The position numbers and the translations under genes are program-made. Below the pieces are notes generated by a model that did no database searches, was not told the origin of the DNA, and saw only the letters and a list, made by a program, of their open reading frames with translations. Positions 63,901 through 64,000 of a stretch of 64,000 nt of DNA are shown piece by piece. Source of the DNA: Pseudomonas sp. HS6 (GTDB taxonomy: Bacteria > Pseudomonadota > Gammaproteobacteria > Pseudomonadales > Pseudomonadaceae); NCBI RefSeq assembly GCF_023375815.1, contig NZ_CP067412.1, positions 1,302,001 to 1,366,000 of the forward strand. The letters are read 5' to 3'. Numbering within the stretch: position 1 is the first letter of the stretch; every line of letters begins with the position of its first letter.

Positions 63901-64000
63901 AGAAATTGATCCGTTGGAGAACAAGACCTTTTCTATTAAGCACGAACTTTTTCGAAAGTCCCGTTTCGTTACGCAACTTTTACGGCGGTCATATGAACAC
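63901..64000. other. Right edge, upstream of the RimK-like gene
   Basis: About 100 bases, AT-rich, that probably hold the start region of the leftward operon. The end of an upstream gene may lie here, but too little is visible to call one. Confidence 0.3.

Overview
The window looks like chromosomal DNA of a fluorescent-group Pseudomonas. GC is high over most of it. It holds a mexEF-oprN efflux operon, the mannitol operon mtlR/mtlEFGKD-xylB-mtlZ in the order known from P. fluorescens, several Pseudomonas-type small families (DUF1652, DUF2790), and intergenic REP elements of the GTGGGAGC...GCCCGCGA type. No rRNA, tRNA, CRISPR array or insertion sequence was seen.

Layout. 0-2 kb: the 5' part of a MocR-type regulator, cut by the left edge, behind an unrecognised 481-residue protein. 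2.6-4.8 kb: an MDR oxidoreductase divergent from a LysR regulator. 5-7 kb: a small lipoprotein and a lower-GC orphan gene of 343 codons. 7.1-11.6 kb: a SotB-like exporter, three small envelope proteins, an ArgP-like regulator and two small zinc-ribbon membrane proteins. 11.9-17.8 kb: mexE-mexF-oprN behind a candidate MexT-type box. 17.8-21.2 kb: an AaeA/AaeX/AaeB-like aromatic-acid efflux set. 22.5-32.9 kb: a signalling island with a KaiC-like double ATPase, three sensor kinases (two hybrid, one with an N-terminal receiver), two single-domain receivers, and CheB and CheR without any chemoreceptor. 33.1-37 kb: a 1295-residue toxin-like protein with a C-terminal HExxH/aspzincin-like site and a candidate RsmA/E site on its ribosome-binding region. 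37-38.4 kb: a glycosyltransferase. 38.4-48.1 kb: mannitol/polyol uptake and catabolism, with a readable promoter, a tandem AraC-type half-site pair and A-rich Hfq/Crc-type motifs. 48.2-50.3 kb: a lysozyme-like lipoprotein and an OprD porin. 50.6-57.5 kb: a type VI secretion cassette of VgrG, a DUF4123 adaptor, two tandem related lipoproteins (likely immunity) and a class 3 lipase effector. 57.7-64 kb: small housekeeping genes, ecotin, a short threonine dehydratase behind a leader-peptide attenuator, a CorA-like transporter with GMS in place of GMN, and a RimK-family ATP-grasp protein.

The most interesting items are the metalloprotease-tipped toxin with its possible Gac/Rsm control, the attenuator in front of a threonine dehydratase that lacks its regulatory domain, the duplicated-immunity lipase cassette, the KaiC/CheB/CheR signalling island, and the hairpin with an A-rich loop that holds the mtlR start codon. 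Family names come from recognising sequence patterns by eye. No database search was run.
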